A stretch of DNA of 32,919 bases, taken from an uncultured Ellagibacter sp. (GTDB taxonomy: Bacteria; Actinomycetota; Coriobacteriia; Coriobacteriales; Eggerthellaceae). A program made the translations under genes and the position numbers. Below the pieces are notes generated by a model, which was not told where the DNA came from, ran no database searches, and was given only the letters and a program-made list of their open reading frames with translations. The stretch spans positions 1-32,919 of the forward strand of contig NZ_CAKTTZ010000029.1 in NCBI RefSeq assembly GCF_934617235.1, read 5' to 3'. This document shows, piece by piece, positions 1 to 9,474 of the stretch (positions are counted from its first letter, which is position 1; each line of letters begins with the position of its first letter).

Positions 1-3000
1 AGCGACGACGGGTCGGCAGGCGTTCCCTTCAAGTTGTACAGAATGAGCAGCAGCTGCTCGCACGTGACCGGGTCGCTCGGCCCGAAGCCCGTGCGCTCGC
101 CGTTCTCCCCTTCGTAGCCGTTGATCACGCCCGCGGAAACAGCCCAGTTCGCAGCACCCGTATACCACTCGCCGTCCGCCACATCGGGAAGGCCCGTCTC
201 GTTCTTCGACTCTTCGGCGACGAACGCGGCCGCAGCGTCGGGGTCGGTGTATCGCCAAAGAATCATCGCCAGCTCGGCGCGCGTTAAGCTGTTCCCCACG
301 CCGAAGGCATCGGAATCAGAATAGCCGCGCATGAGCCCCTTCGCGACCACGAACGAAACGCCAGGAGCGTACCACTCCCCGTAGTCGACGTCGCTGAACG
401 TGGGCTCATCGGGGCCGGGATCCTCGCCACCGCCGGGGCCTGCGCCCTCGACCGTTACCGTGATGTTCAAGCGCTCAGAATACTCGTCTTCCAGCCCCTC
501 TTTGTAAGCCGCGATGCGGTAGTAGCCGTTCTCCGTCAAGGTGATGGGACTAGAATAAATCTGTCGGCCCTCGTCGCGGCAGGGGCACGTGTTGTTCGTG
601 CTGTAATAGATGGTCGCGCCCTCTTCGGCGGTGAGTTCAAGCTTCGTGCCCTGTGGCACCGTGACGTAGTTCTCCTTGGGAGCCGAAGCATCGAGCACCA
701 CGCTGCCGAGCGTTGCCGTGGGGCGAGCTGGGCGCACCTGATCAGTGCAAACGCGCACATCGACATCTTTCGAAAGCGTCGTGTCGCCAACGGAGACGAT
801 AAGTCCCGCGAGCCCGGAGAGAACGCCGTACACCTCGAAGGTCGCCTTGCCCTCGGCGTCGGTCACCGCAAAGTCCTCCGAGAACACGACAATTTCGGCG
901 AAGTCGATCGCGGCATCTACCACCACGCCGGGAAGCGGATTGCCGCTTGCGTCATGCACGTATGCCACAATCTGGGCGCTTTCGCCTTCAACGACGGATA
1001 TCCCCTGCTCAACATTGAGTTTCAGCTCTGCCGGACGCACGCCGACGACAAGGTCGCCGCTTCTGTGCACGCCGCCTTCAGCGCCAACTCCCACGTAGTT
1101 TCTCGCACCCGAAAGCACGAGGCTCACTGCCGATCCCGCTGCAAGCGACGTTGCCGGCTTGATGCGCAGCACGCGGGAAAGCGGCTTCCCGTCAGCGCCC
1201 GGGGCCGCATCAACCCACTCAAACGATGCGCTGCTTGGCAGGCCTTCCACCGCAAGCTGCGCCGTGGCCTCATCGCTTGCGTCCATGTACTGCGAGAACT
1301 CGATTTCCACACAGTCGGTGTAGGCATTTGCGCGCGTGACAGCCGGGGCCTCAGTCGAGACGAGCCCTAACATGATACCCATCTGGGCAGGCGGAACAGG
1401 AAGCCACGCAGACCGGGTCTCTTCATACCCGTCTTTCGTCACGCGAACCTGATACCAACCCGTTGGCGTATCCCAGTTGAATGCGCCGTTCGCGTCGGTG
1501 AGGATTGGGTTTTCCTGCTCGTACGAGCCGGCTTCCCACGTGCGCGCGTTCGTTCCCTCATCGTCGTCTGCCACCCAGATCTCTGCCGTGGCGCCCTCGA
1601 CCAGGTTCGACTCGACCGCCTCGTACACGAAGCCCGACGGGTCAACCGCGACATTCGAACGGTACCTGGCATAGCGCGCCTCGAGCACGTTCTGCGCGTG
1701 CGCGTCCCCATGACCGGCGCGTTTGGCAAGCTCGGCGTCGGTCATCTCGCTCGGGTTCATCACAATCTTGCCCTCGCACGCGCGCTCGCGAAGCGCTTGG
1801 GCATACTCGTAATCGGCCTGGGCCGCATTGAGCTTTTCGGCGCGCAGCGTGTTCGCCGTAACCGACGAGGCATCGTTCACGGCGCCGATGGTCGAAAGCA
1901 CCGCGCCCGCCGTGCCGCCGCTCGCGAGCGTCGCCGCGGCACCGCCTGCGGCCATCGTGATGGCAATCTTCGCGTTCGCCTCATCCTGGTGCGCCTGCAC
2001 CTCGAGCAAATCGCGGAAGAGCTCGCCCTCGGAGAGCTCCTTGTTCATGGCATTGATGCATTTCCAGTCGTCGTCTGACTTCGGTTCCTTGCGCAACAGG
2101 TAGTCTCGCTGGAGTTTAAGCCCCTCAAGATCGCCCTTGAGCTGGTTGTATGCCTCCCACGAGGCCGCATAGTTGTTGATGGCGTCGTTGGCAGCATAGC
2201 AGGAAAGGCCTGCGTCGAGCGCGCCTAAGCCAGCGCCGAGCGGATTTCTCATCTTCGCCGTCACGCCCCACATCTTGGCCTCGATTTCCATGCCCTTGAG
2301 ACGGCGCAGGTTCCGCGCGATCTTGCCCGCAAGCCCATCGACGCCGACCGTCTTGCCAAACTGGGTGAACGCCTTGCGATAGGGCGTCACGATGCCGACG
2401 ATGTTGTCGTAGGTGCTTGCGGCAAGAGCAACCGAGTTCGTGTTGATCGACAGGCTCTGGTCGCTTTCGGCGATGTCCTCGAAATCGGCCTCGAGGTAGA
2501 TCGGATCCTCTTCGTCGTCCTCGTAGAAGTAGGCGGTAAAGCCGCTCACCGTCTCGTCGTCGCTCTCCTTGAAGCCGGACTTGGCATCGAGCGCGCGATA
2601 GCTGCTCGTGTCGACCGCCTTGCGGCTCACCTTCACGCCCGCATTCTTCTGAAGCGAGGCGACAAATGCCTCCATCCATGAACCGTATTGGCCAAGCGAG
2701 CCCACGCCGATCATCTTGCCGATCTCGTCCTCGCAGCGCTGCAGCGACGCGTCGTTGCGCGAAACTGCGTTCTTAACAGCGGCGATGGCCGCCTTCGTCT
2801 CGGGATCGGCGCTCGCCTCGGCCGCCGCCCAATCGGCATACCATTCGTCATCGGGGCTGTAGGCACCGTCGAAGATCATCTTGTCGATAGTGACGCCATC
2901 AGCATTGCCACCCTCGGTGATGACATCGGAAGCGCTCCCGACCTCGCTTTTGATGGCGGCAGCCAACTCTTCTGCCGATTCGGTTGCACCAGCAGCCTCC

Positions 3001-6000
3001 GCATCCTCGGCAATCGCGTCGATCAAGGCGTCGAACTCCTGGTCGATTATCTGCGCCTCTTCGGCAAGTTCTTCGCTCCCCTTCACCAAAACGGTGTTGA
3101 ACTGGGCGTTCTTCTCGTCAGCCGACTCCTTCGCCTTCTTCACGGTGGTATCGGCATCGATCGCCACGAGACCGAGCGAGGCACTTGAAATCGCGTAGGT
3201 TTGCGGCACGAACACGTTCTCGAACGCGCCGAGGCTCATAGTCCCGGTAAGCCCCTGGGCTTCGTAGTCTTTCACCATCGCGAGGTAGCTCTCATCGACG
3301 TATTCGCCGGTGAAGCGCACAGTACCCTGCCCCTCTTCGCGCTTCTTCAGGGGAACCTGCACCGTCTGCCCTCCCATGCAAAGCACGACAAGCGACAGCT
3401 CATCCTGCATCTGCACGCCGTCGGCAACGCTCAGCGTCAGATCGAACGTCCAGTAGGCGTTGCGCTTGTTGGCGAACTGATGACGGGTGATAAGGCCGTT
3501 GCCCGTCTCCTTGCCGTTCTCGATGAGCGTCTGCGTTGTGCCGCGATTCGTCACCTTGAACGTGTCCACCGTCGCGCGGGGAACGAACCTCACGTAAGCG
3601 GTATCGCAGGGATTGTTTGCAAGGGCAGCGCTCGCGGCGTCCGCAGAATCGCCCAGAGCCGCTGTCAGTTTCACGCGCTCGTTCACGATCACGCCGGCAG
3701 GGAGGTCGTATTCGAAGGTCGCATAGCCCAATGCGTTCGTCTGCTTCGGCGCAAGGGCGGCCCCGTCGCCAACCCTGAGCGCCGTCCACGTTCCGGGCTT
3801 CGCGTACACCTGCGCCTTGTTTCCGGAAAGCGCTGCCTCGTCGGAATCGAGCGATATGAAGCCGTCCATCGAGGTGAACGAGACGCTCCCCAGAGGCACC
3901 GTCTTGCCGTTGCTGAGCGCAAGCAAGGCGCTCACGCTGTACGACCCTTCGAGCAGCGGCACAGCGCGTATGTCGACCACGCGCGATGCGTTCGCCTCGT
4001 CGCCCGAAAGGCTGAACGACAACGAGCCGCCATCGAACGACCCTTCGATCCCGCTGATGATGCTATACGATTCGCCGGGTGCCGACACGGCGGCGCAAGG
4101 GCTTCCCACCTGGTCGCTCGTGAGCGACAGCATGAGCTTCTCGGCCTTGACCCCGTCGGTCAGGCCATAGCTCGCGCGCAAGGACACTTCTCCACCTACG
4201 ACCGCCGAATTCCGCAGCGCGATGAAGCCGCACGTCTTCACACCGACCTGCTTGCGCCACGAGGAAACGTCGAACGCGGGAGCCTCCAGCACGACGGAGC
4301 TATCCTTGCCATCTTCGATGGAGATGGTCGCCTTCGCGTACTGCTCGCCCTCTTCAAGCCCCATGCGCAGGAAGGCGGAAAGCGTCGGCGTCGCGAGGTC
4401 GACACCGCTTTGGCTCACCGCGATCACCGTGTAGGTTCCTGCCTTGAGCTGCGGCGTCTTCGTCTTCATGATGGGCGTCACCCCATCGGCCTCGTATCCC
4501 ATAAAGGACGTGTCGCCGCTCGCCACGCGCGCGCCCCGAGAGTCGAACACCATCACCGTGCTCGCGCCCGCAAACGGGCTTTTCACCTGCACCGTCGCCG
4601 TGCCCCACTGAGCGAGCTTCACATCGAAGGAGCCCGCTTCGGGTTTGGCGGAAACCGTCGCGCCCCCGAGCCTGAGCGCATCGGCGGGAACAACGGTAAG
4701 CGCGAGCGGCTCGTTCGCGTCCGCAAGCGCTTCGGACAGAACGATTCCCCAGCTCTGGCGCACGTAATCGGCGTCTTCGCCCTCTTTTAGCACCACGCCG
4801 TTTTGCGAAAGCGTAAGCGCGAGGTCGTCAGTGAGCGCCATTGGGGCATACAGGGGGCTGCCCGCCTCGTTCACGCCCGTTTGCGCCATCACGTTCACCG
4901 CCATGTTGCGCGAGGCGGGAATCTTCTCGAAGTCGCCCTCGGAAAGCACGCCGATATCCCAGGTTCCCTCCATCTCGGAAGCCTGGCGCGTGAAGGTCTT
5001 GTCGTAGTAGCCATCGAGGGAGACGCACACCGTCGCCGTCGCATTCGTGAACGCGGGCGCGGTAAACGACCCGTCCGCCGCGACCTCGATCGCCGTGCGC
5101 GTACCGTTTTGCAGCAGCACCGCGCTCGCGCCCGCGGGAATTGTGCCCGTGACCTGGACTTGCTCTTCCATCCACTGGAACGTGTAGGCGGGCTTGTCGG
5201 GGTTGTGCTCGTCGGTTTGCCCCTCGACCGAATCGGCGAAGCGCTTGATCCACGAGGGCTCGCCGCTCGAGTTGGTGTCGTAAGCGATGATCGTCTGCCC
5301 GATGGAGAAGGGGTTCACGTACTTCTTGCCGTCGAATTCCAGCGTGCCGCCGTACTCGTATTCCTCGAACGCAAAATCGGGGTTCATAACCCGCAGCACG
5401 ACCGCGTTGCGAAGCCAGGTCGTCGACCCCGCCGCCGAGCGGATGACGGTGTTGTCGAACGCGTCCTCGCCCATAGACTGCAAGCTCGCGGGAAGCGTCA
5501 CCTCGACGCCCTCAATCGACGGCATGCCCGCGCCGCCTACCGACATTCCGGAGAACGCGCGCTTGCCGATGTATTCCACGCTCGACCCGATGGTGATGGA
5601 GCGAACATGGCTGCAGCACCGAAACGCCTCGGACTCGATGCGCTTCACCGAGTCGGGAATGACGATCTCCGTGAACGGCTCGGGCGTTTCCCCCTGCACG
5701 TACGTTCTCGGCTCGCAGTATGCGAAGGCCATGTACCCAATTTCGGTCACGCTCGCGGGGATTGCCGCCACCACGTCATCCTCGAGCAGCGGGCATTCCC
5801 TGAACGCCTCCGCGGAGATGGTTGTGAATGCGGGATTATTCGGCCAGGCCACCGTGCGCAATTTCGCGCACTGGTAGAACGCGTTTTCCCCAAGCGCCTC
5901 CAGGCTATCGGGCAGCGAGACGGCCTCGACCGACGAGCCGCAAAACGCGCCCCACCCTAGTGCGACGACGGAATGCCCGTCGATCGAGGAGGGCATTTCG

Positions 6001-6494
6001 ACCGCAGTCGCCCCGCCGTCGATGCCGGTGATGGTGATTGCGCTCGTCTGCTCATCGATAGTGAAATACATCTGGGCGGGCGTGGCCTCCCCTTCCACAT
6101 ACCCGTTGTCGTTTTCGGTCTTCAAGCCCGCAACGCCCTTCGAGGTGGCCCAGCGCTCGGCCTGCGCATCGTAGGTCGCCTCGGATGCGTCGCCTTGAAG
6201 CGCGATGCCCTCGCCTGAAGCCGCCTGCCCAGCAGAAACGCCGTCTTTTCCAGATGCTGCGGAGTCCTGCGCCGTAGCAGCTGCGTCGGTCGCGTCGGTC
6301 GCGGGTGCCGCATTCGCACCTGCCGCCGCAGCAGCAGCGCCGAGCGCGTCTTCGACTGCGGGCGCCGCGTCGGTTGCAGCTGCCGTGTCGGTCGCCGCTT
6401 CCGCAAACGCGGGCACAGGCACAAGCCCGAACGCGAGCACGCATGAGAGAGCGCACGCCAGGACCTTTCTTCTCGCCTTGCTCGTTTTGCTCAT
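1..6494 (-). CDS. Giant secreted BspA-type LRR / SLH-domain surface protein (C-terminus off window)
   Basis: One open frame runs without a stop from an ATG at 6494 to the left edge, at least 2,164 residues. The start has a strong site (AGGAGG, 6 nt spacing). Residues 1-31 are a Sec signal peptide (KARRK, hydrophobic core, AFA cleavage), followed by an Ala/Thr/Asp-rich stretch to about 110. Residues about 145-350 are BspA-like LRR_5 repeats, recognisable from recurring motifs such as LPDSLEALGENAF, IPDSVKRIESEAF and LPASLQSMGEDAF. The middle is long and poorly conserved, with a helical, Ala/Glu-rich part around 1,130-1,250 and another around 1,500-1,600. A carboxypeptidase-regulatory-like fold is likely near 1,620-1,705, a Big_1-like domain near 1,825-1,918 and a chitobiase-C-like module near 1,922-2,019. 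Two SLH repeats follow (FSDVDYGEWYAPGV near 2,030; LPDVADGEWYTGAANWA near 2,098); a third may lie beyond the edge. Inferred role: wall-anchored adhesin or S-layer-associated protein. Confidence 0.9.
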   Translation of the reverse strand, partial: MSKTSKARRKVLACALSCVLAFGLVPVPAFAEAATDTAAATDAAPAVEDALGAAAAAAGANAAPATDATDAAATAQDSAASGKDGVSAGQAASGEGIALQGDASEATYDAQAERWATSKGVAGLKTENDNGYVEGEATPAQMYFTIDEQTSAITITGIDGGATAVEMPSSIDGHSVVALGWGAFCGSSVEAVSLPDSLEALGENAFYQCAKLRTVAWPNNPAFTTISAEAFRECPLLEDDVVAAIPASVTEIGYMAFAYCEPRTYVQGETPEPFTEIVIPDSVKRIESEAFRCCSHVRSITIGSSVEYIGKRAFSGMSVGGAGMPSIEGVEVTLPASLQSMGEDAFDNTVIRSAAGSTTWLRNAVVLRVMNPDFAFEEYEYGGTLEFDGKKYVNPFSIGQTIIAYDTNSSGEPSWIKRFADSVEGQTDEHNPDKPAYTFQWMEEQVQVTGTIPAGASAVLLQNGTRTAIEVAADGSFTAPAFTNATATVCVSLDGYYDKTFTRQASEMEGTWDIGVLSEGDFEKIPASRNMAVNVMAQTGVNEAGSPLYAPMALTDDLALTLSQNGVVLKEGEDADYVRQSWGIVLSEALADANEPLALTVVPADALRLGGATVSAKPEAGSFDVKLAQWGTATVQVKSPFAGASTVMVFDSRGARVASGDTSFMGYEADGVTPIMKTKTPQLKAGTYTVIAVSQSGVDLATPTLSAFLRMGLEEGEQYAKATISIEDGKDSSVVLEAPAFDVSSWRKQVGVKTCGFIALRNSAVVGGEVSLRASYGLTDGVKAEKLMLSLTSDQVGSPCAAVSAPGESYSIISGIEGSFDGGSLSFSLSGDEANASRVVDIRAVPLLEGSYSVSALLALSNGKTVPLGSVSFTSMDGFISLDSDEAALSGNKAQVYAKPGTWTALRVGDGAALAPKQTNALGYATFEYDLPAGVIVNERVKLTAALGDSADAASAALANNPCDTAYVRFVPRATVDTFKVTNRGTTQTLIENGKETGNGLITRHQFANKRNAYWTFDLTLSVADGVQMQDELSLVVLCMGGQTVQVPLKKREEGQGTVRFTGEYVDESYLAMVKDYEAQGLTGTMSLGAFENVFVPQTYAISSASLGLVAIDADTTVKKAKESADEKNAQFNTVLVKGSEELAEEAQIIDQEFDALIDAIAEDAEAAGATESAEELAAAIKSEVGSASDVITEGGNADGVTIDKMIFDGAYSPDDEWYADWAAAEASADPETKAAIAAVKNAVSRNDASLQRCEDEIGKMIGVGSLGQYGSWMEAFVASLQKNAGVKVSRKAVDTSSYRALDAKSGFKESDDETVSGFTAYFYEDDEEDPIYLEADFEDIAESDQSLSINTNSVALAASTYDNIVGIVTPYRKAFTQFGKTVGVDGLAGKIARNLRRLKGMEIEAKMWGVTAKMRNPLGAGLGALDAGLSCYAANDAINNYAASWEAYNQLKGDLEGLKLQRDYLLRKEPKSDDDWKCINAMNKELSEGELFRDLLEVQAHQDEANAKIAITMAAGGAAATLASGGTAGAVLSTIGAVNDASSVTANTLRAEKLNAAQADYEYAQALRERACEGKIVMNPSEMTDAELAKRAGHGDAHAQNVLEARYARYRSNVAVDPSGFVYEAVESNLVEGATAEIWVADDDEGTNARTWEAGSYEQENPILTDANGAFNWDTPTGWYQVRVTKDGYEETRSAWLPVPPAQMGIMLGLVSTEAPAVTRANAYTDCVEIEFSQYMDASDEATAQLAVEGLPSSASFEWVDAAPGADGKPLSRVLRIKPATSLAAGSAVSLVLSGARNYVGVGAEGGVHRSGDLVVGVRPAELKLNVEQGISVVEGESAQIVAYVHDASGNPLPGVVVDAAIDFAEIVVFSEDFAVTDAEGKATFEVYGVLSGLAGLIVSVGDTTLSKDVDVRVCTDQVRPARPTATLGSVVLDASAPKENYVTVPQGTKLELTAEEGATIYYSTNNTCPCRDEGRQIYSSPITLTENGYYRIAAYKEGLEDEYSERLNITVTVEGAGPGGGEDPGPDEPTFSDVDYGEWYAPGVSFVVAKGLMRGYSDSDAFGVGNSLTRAELAMILWRYTDPDAAAAFVAEESKNETGLPDVADGEWYTGAANWAVSAGVINGYEGENGERTGFGPSDPVTCEQLLLILYNLKGTPADPSS

Positions 6495-6639
6495 GAGAGC
6501 CTCCTCGCTTTCGGGAAATGAGTTCGAATCGGTCGGAAATCGATGCCAATCCATCTCATCATTATGAGAAAGCGAGCGCGATTGCCTAGGTTCATATATG
6601 CGAACCAAAGCGTTGACCAGCCCTTTTACGCGCAACCCG

Positions 6640-6661
6640 AAAATAGTCCTTCGCCGAAGGA
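6640..6661 (-). terminator. Rho-independent terminator after the HdrD-like gene
   Basis: A perfect hairpin (TCCTTC, loop of 3, GAAGGA; 6647-6661) is followed on the minus strand by CTATTTT. It lies about 40 nt past the stop of the iron-sulfur protein gene and separates it from the surface-protein gene, which therefore probably has its own promoter between about 6500 and 6640. Confidence 0.6.
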
Positions 6662-6698
6662 GAGAGAGGGGGGAAGGGAGCAAAAGCCGGAAGGTTCC

Positions 6699-8081
6699 TT
6701 ACGAGAAGAACGTGGCGTTCAGCCACGGGCCGTATTCACCCGTCCACATGGAGCCGAGCTGATCGAATACGACCGCCCAGTCGATGGTCTGCCCGAAGAA
6801 CAGCTCCAGGTAGTTATGGCTGTCGATCACGCGGTCGGGCGTCGCCGACAAGTTCTCCTGCGCAATGGTGTACGTGCAGGTGGGGCACATGGTGACAAGT
6901 GTGTTCGCCCCCGTCGAGTGAGCCTCGTCCACCACACGCATGACGCGGCGCTTCGTGATGTCGGGGTCGTAGCCCGCAACCGCGCCACCGGCTCCGCAGC
7001 ACAGCGTCTGCTTGCGGCGCTCGTCCATTTCGCGAATCTCAACCTGCGGCATATAGCGGCGCAGCACACCGCGAATCGCCCGACCATGGCGCCCATCGTG
7101 GCGATCGTGGCACGAGTCGAACACGGTGACGGAAGGCACCTCGGCAGGAGAGAGGCCCGCAGCGCGAACTGCGGCGGCGACATCTTCGGGCATACCGTCC
7201 GCGCGCATGGCGAGGCCCGCGGCGCGTTCCATTTCCAGGCCGCGCTCCAAGATGAGCTCGGGCAGCGGGATGATGTCGATGTCGTCAGCCATAAGATCGG
7301 CGAATTCCTCACCGCAACCAGGGCAAACGGTTACCATGCGCGTGATGCCCGCAGCTTTTATCTGGTCGAAAATCTTCTCACGATGCGCCGCGGCGCGGTC
7401 GAAGAACCCCGCGCTCATGAGCGGGCTTCCGCAGCAGTCGTCGGACATGCACCATTTGAATCCCGCAGCAGTAAGCCATTCGCCCACGCGACGAGTCAAA
7501 TCGGGCGCATAGCTCACGAGCGAGCAGCCGGGGAAAAACACCGTGTCGAACGTTCCCGGCTCATACGCAGCCGCGTCGCGCAGTGCGACGATTTCGGGAT
7601 AGCCAATGCCGAAGATGGCGCGGTAAGCGCTGAAGATGTGCCATTCGTTGTCAACCATCGTGAGCTTTTCGGGCTGGTAGAGCCCCGATTCCATGAACAG
7701 CTCGCGCCAGTCGCGCATGCGGTCGGGGGCGAGCATATGAACCGCGCAGTCGGCCGTGCAGTAGCCGCAGAAGCAGCAGCGCCGAAGCGCGTGGTACATG
7801 TCGTAGTTCGCCTGCATGAGCTCGGCCACCGCGGAGGGGCGCTCGTCGACGGGAAGGGACATGATGCGCTCGTAAGCTTCCTGAACCATGCCCACGTCAA
7901 GGCCCGGCTCCTTCAGCACCTCGCAGCGAAGCGTGCAACGTTTGCAATGCGCGCACTGCATTTTCTTGTTTGCCCAGCGTGAAAGGATGCTGAGCGCAGG
8001 AGAATCCGCCTGGTCGATTTCGGCCAGCTCATCTGCGGTCAATTTCCGCACCCTCGATTGTTTGAATTGCCCCGTCTTCAT
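6699..8081 (-). CDS. HdrD/GlpC-like (Fe-S)-binding oxidoreductase subunit
   Basis: A 460-residue protein with the architecture of heterodisulfide reductase subunit D / GlpC-type proteins. Two ferredoxin-like 4Fe-4S motifs lie near the N-terminus (Cys43-46-49-53 and Cys102-105-108-112). Two CCG domains follow, each a Cys...CCG...CxxC unit (GCSLV...DDCCGSP...CPGC, then DSCH...LCCGAGG...CPTC). In the family such proteins pass electrons between ferredoxin/flavin partners and quinone or disulfide acceptors, usually at the membrane with a partner subunit. No HdrA, flavoprotein or membrane partner is next to it, so the acceptor is unknown. The ATG at 8081 is chosen because homology-like sequence begins shortly after it. 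It lacks a Shine-Dalgarno site, but TACACT sits 7 nt upstream, which would fit a leaderless start. A longer in-frame extension to about 8225 is arginine-rich and unlikely to be translated. Confidence 0.82.
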   Translation of the reverse strand: MKTGQFKQSRVRKLTADELAEIDQADSPALSILSRWANKKMQCAHCKRCTLRCEVLKEPGLDVGMVQEAYERIMSLPVDERPSAVAELMQANYDMYHALRRCCFCGYCTADCAVHMLAPDRMRDWRELFMESGLYQPEKLTMVDNEWHIFSAYRAIFGIGYPEIVALRDAAAYEPGTFDTVFFPGCSLVSYAPDLTRRVGEWLTAAGFKWCMSDDCCGSPLMSAGFFDRAAAHREKIFDQIKAAGITRMVTVCPGCGEEFADLMADDIDIIPLPELILERGLEMERAAGLAMRADGMPEDVAAAVRAAGLSPAEVPSVTVFDSCHDRHDGRHGRAIRGVLRRYMPQVEIREMDERRKQTLCCGAGGAVAGYDPDITKRRVMRVVDEAHSTGANTLVTMCPTCTYTIAQENLSATPDRVIDSHNYLELFFGQTIDWAVVFDQLGSMWTGEYGPWLNATFFS

Positions 8082-8283
8082 GGGGAACAGTGTAGCGCAA
8101 GGGAAACCCGAAGCATACGAAGAAACGCCACCTGAGCGAAGCAATCTCGCGAAAGGATAGGAAGCGAACCCGAACGCGACCCGGCGAGCGACCGCGAACG
8201 CGATCCGGCGGGGGCGTTCGACCACGAGAGCAGGCGCGAGCGGGGGGGCGCGAACGCGACCCGGACACGGAGCGCCCCGGCCC
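8082..8283. repeat. Intergenic gap with three copies of a 14-16 bp GC-rich direct repeat
   Basis: No gene is seen in this 202 bp gap. It contains three near-identical copies of CGAACGCGACCCGG at 8171-8186, 8195-8210 (one change, GATCC for GACCC) and 8251-8264. The first two also share the trailing CG. The spacing is irregular (24 and 56 bp), so it is not a CRISPR. Function unknown. Confidence 0.55.
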
Positions 8284-9474
8284 CTACACGCCGCGCTCCC
8301 TCAGCCTGACTCGACCGAGCGCGACCGCGAGAATGCCGATCACGACGGCCCATAAAAGCGTCACGCCGATTTCGCCGCCCGCTTGCGCAAGGACGCCGCC
8401 CGTGATGTCGGGCGCTTCCGCAACCATCGTCATCGCGTCAGTCGCCCAGAAGAACGGCGTGAACGAGGCGGCGACCCGCACGCCCTCTCCCATGACCGAC
8501 AGGGGAATCCACGCGCCGCTGAAAAAGCTGCACACGAGGCCCGCGATATTGCCGACGCCATTTACCATCGACTCGCTCGCGCCGATCTGCCACAGAAGGA
8601 ACCCCACCGCGCCGCCGACAAGCGAGAAGGCAAGCTGCGCCGACACGATTACGACAATCCCGGGAAGAGGAGCACCTGTCTGAATCGGGTGCATCGCGAC
8701 AAGGCCGATCGCCGCCACCAAAGCCCAAACGAACAGGGAAATCGCAACACATGCCAGCAGAATTTGCGACCCGTAGCGACCACTCGGAACCGGCCCCGCC
8801 GTCAGGCGCCTGCGCACTTCGGTGCGCTGAAGCGCCGCCAAGCCCGCCGCAATGAAGATGGAGGGCGCCGCGAACAGCGCATAGGCGGAAAACGCCGCAT
8901 AGTTCAGATAGTCCGCAGGAATGCCCTCCGATTCCACCGAAACGAGCTCGACCGGCGTCTCGCTTCCGCACGCCTCGTTGGCTGCCTCGACGATTCCCGC
9001 GGCATCGCCTTGCGCATCCGTCGCCGCAAACCCGTAGAGCGACTGGACATAGGAGCGAACCCGCTGGTCAGCAAGTGCGCCGCGTGCGCCTTGGTAGCTC
9101 ACCACCGTCTCGAGCGCCGGAGCATCAGCCCCCGTCCGCGCCGCTTCCAGAAAATCGCGCTCGAACCCTTCGGGGATGATAAGCACATAGCTGGCGAAGT
9201 CCTTTGCCGCGGCATCCTGCAGCCCGAAGACGCTGTCCTCCACGGACACGGGGACGGCGTCGGCCAAAGCCCAATCGGCGAGCGCCTCGGAGAGCGTCGT
9301 GTTGTCGCGATCGACCACCGCCACCTTCGGCTTATCTTCCTGAAATTCCCCCGGCGCAGACGTCTGGAGCGCCCCCGACCCAACAAGCGCGATAGCGGTG
9401 AAGGCGACCACATAGATGAGAAGATACTGCCAATGCCGCACCACAACCTTGAGGGCAAGCTTAAAGACGGTCAT
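8284..9474 (-). CDS. ABC-2 type exporter permease (second of two)
   Basis: A 396-residue ABC-2 family permease. It has one N-terminal membrane helix (about 15-35), a large extracytoplasmic domain (about 36-190) with the IPEGFERDFLEA segment usual in YhgE/ABC-2 proteins, then about five C-terminal membrane helices (about 195-390). It ends at the arginine-rich LGRVRLRERGV. Its start lies inside the end of the upstream permease gene (14 bp overlap), so the two are translationally coupled and probably form a heterodimer driven by the ATPase at 10781-11767. One ATPase plus two ABC-2 permeases resembles the DrrABC / LnrLMN drug-efflux arrangement. The substrate cannot be told from sequence. Confidence 0.85.
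   Translation of the reverse strand: MTVFKLALKVVVRHWQYLLIYVVAFTAIALVGSGALQTSAPGEFQEDKPKVAVVDRDNTTLSEALADWALADAVPVSVEDSVFGLQDAAAKDFASYVLIIPEGFERDFLEAARTGADAPALETVVSYQGARGALADQRVRSYVQSLYGFAATDAQGDAAGIVEAANEACGSETPVELVSVESEGIPADYLNYAAFSAYALFAAPSIFIAAGLAALQRTEVRRRLTAGPVPSGRYGSQILLACVAISLFVWALVAAIGLVAMHPIQTGAPLPGIVVIVSAQLAFSLVGGAVGFLLWQIGASESMVNGVGNIAGLVCSFFSGAWIPLSVMGEGVRVAASFTPFFWATDAMTMVAEAPDITGGVLAQAGGEIGVTLLWAVVIGILAVALGRVRLRERGV

Noticed and set aside
3201..5960. Two long plus-strand frames (529 and 385 codons) opposite the surface-protein gene
   Set aside because: The sequence is Arg/His-rich and low-information, with no ribosome site. The minus-strand frame is continuous and has a signal peptide, LRR and SLH repeats.
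6543..7982. A 479-codon plus-strand frame opposite the HdrD-like gene
   Set aside because: It is a shadow of a gene with four intact cysteine motifs; its composition is typical of antisense frames.
8171..8264. The GC-rich direct repeats as a CRISPR array
   Set aside because: There are only three short copies with unequal spacing, no palindromic repeat structure and no cas genes.
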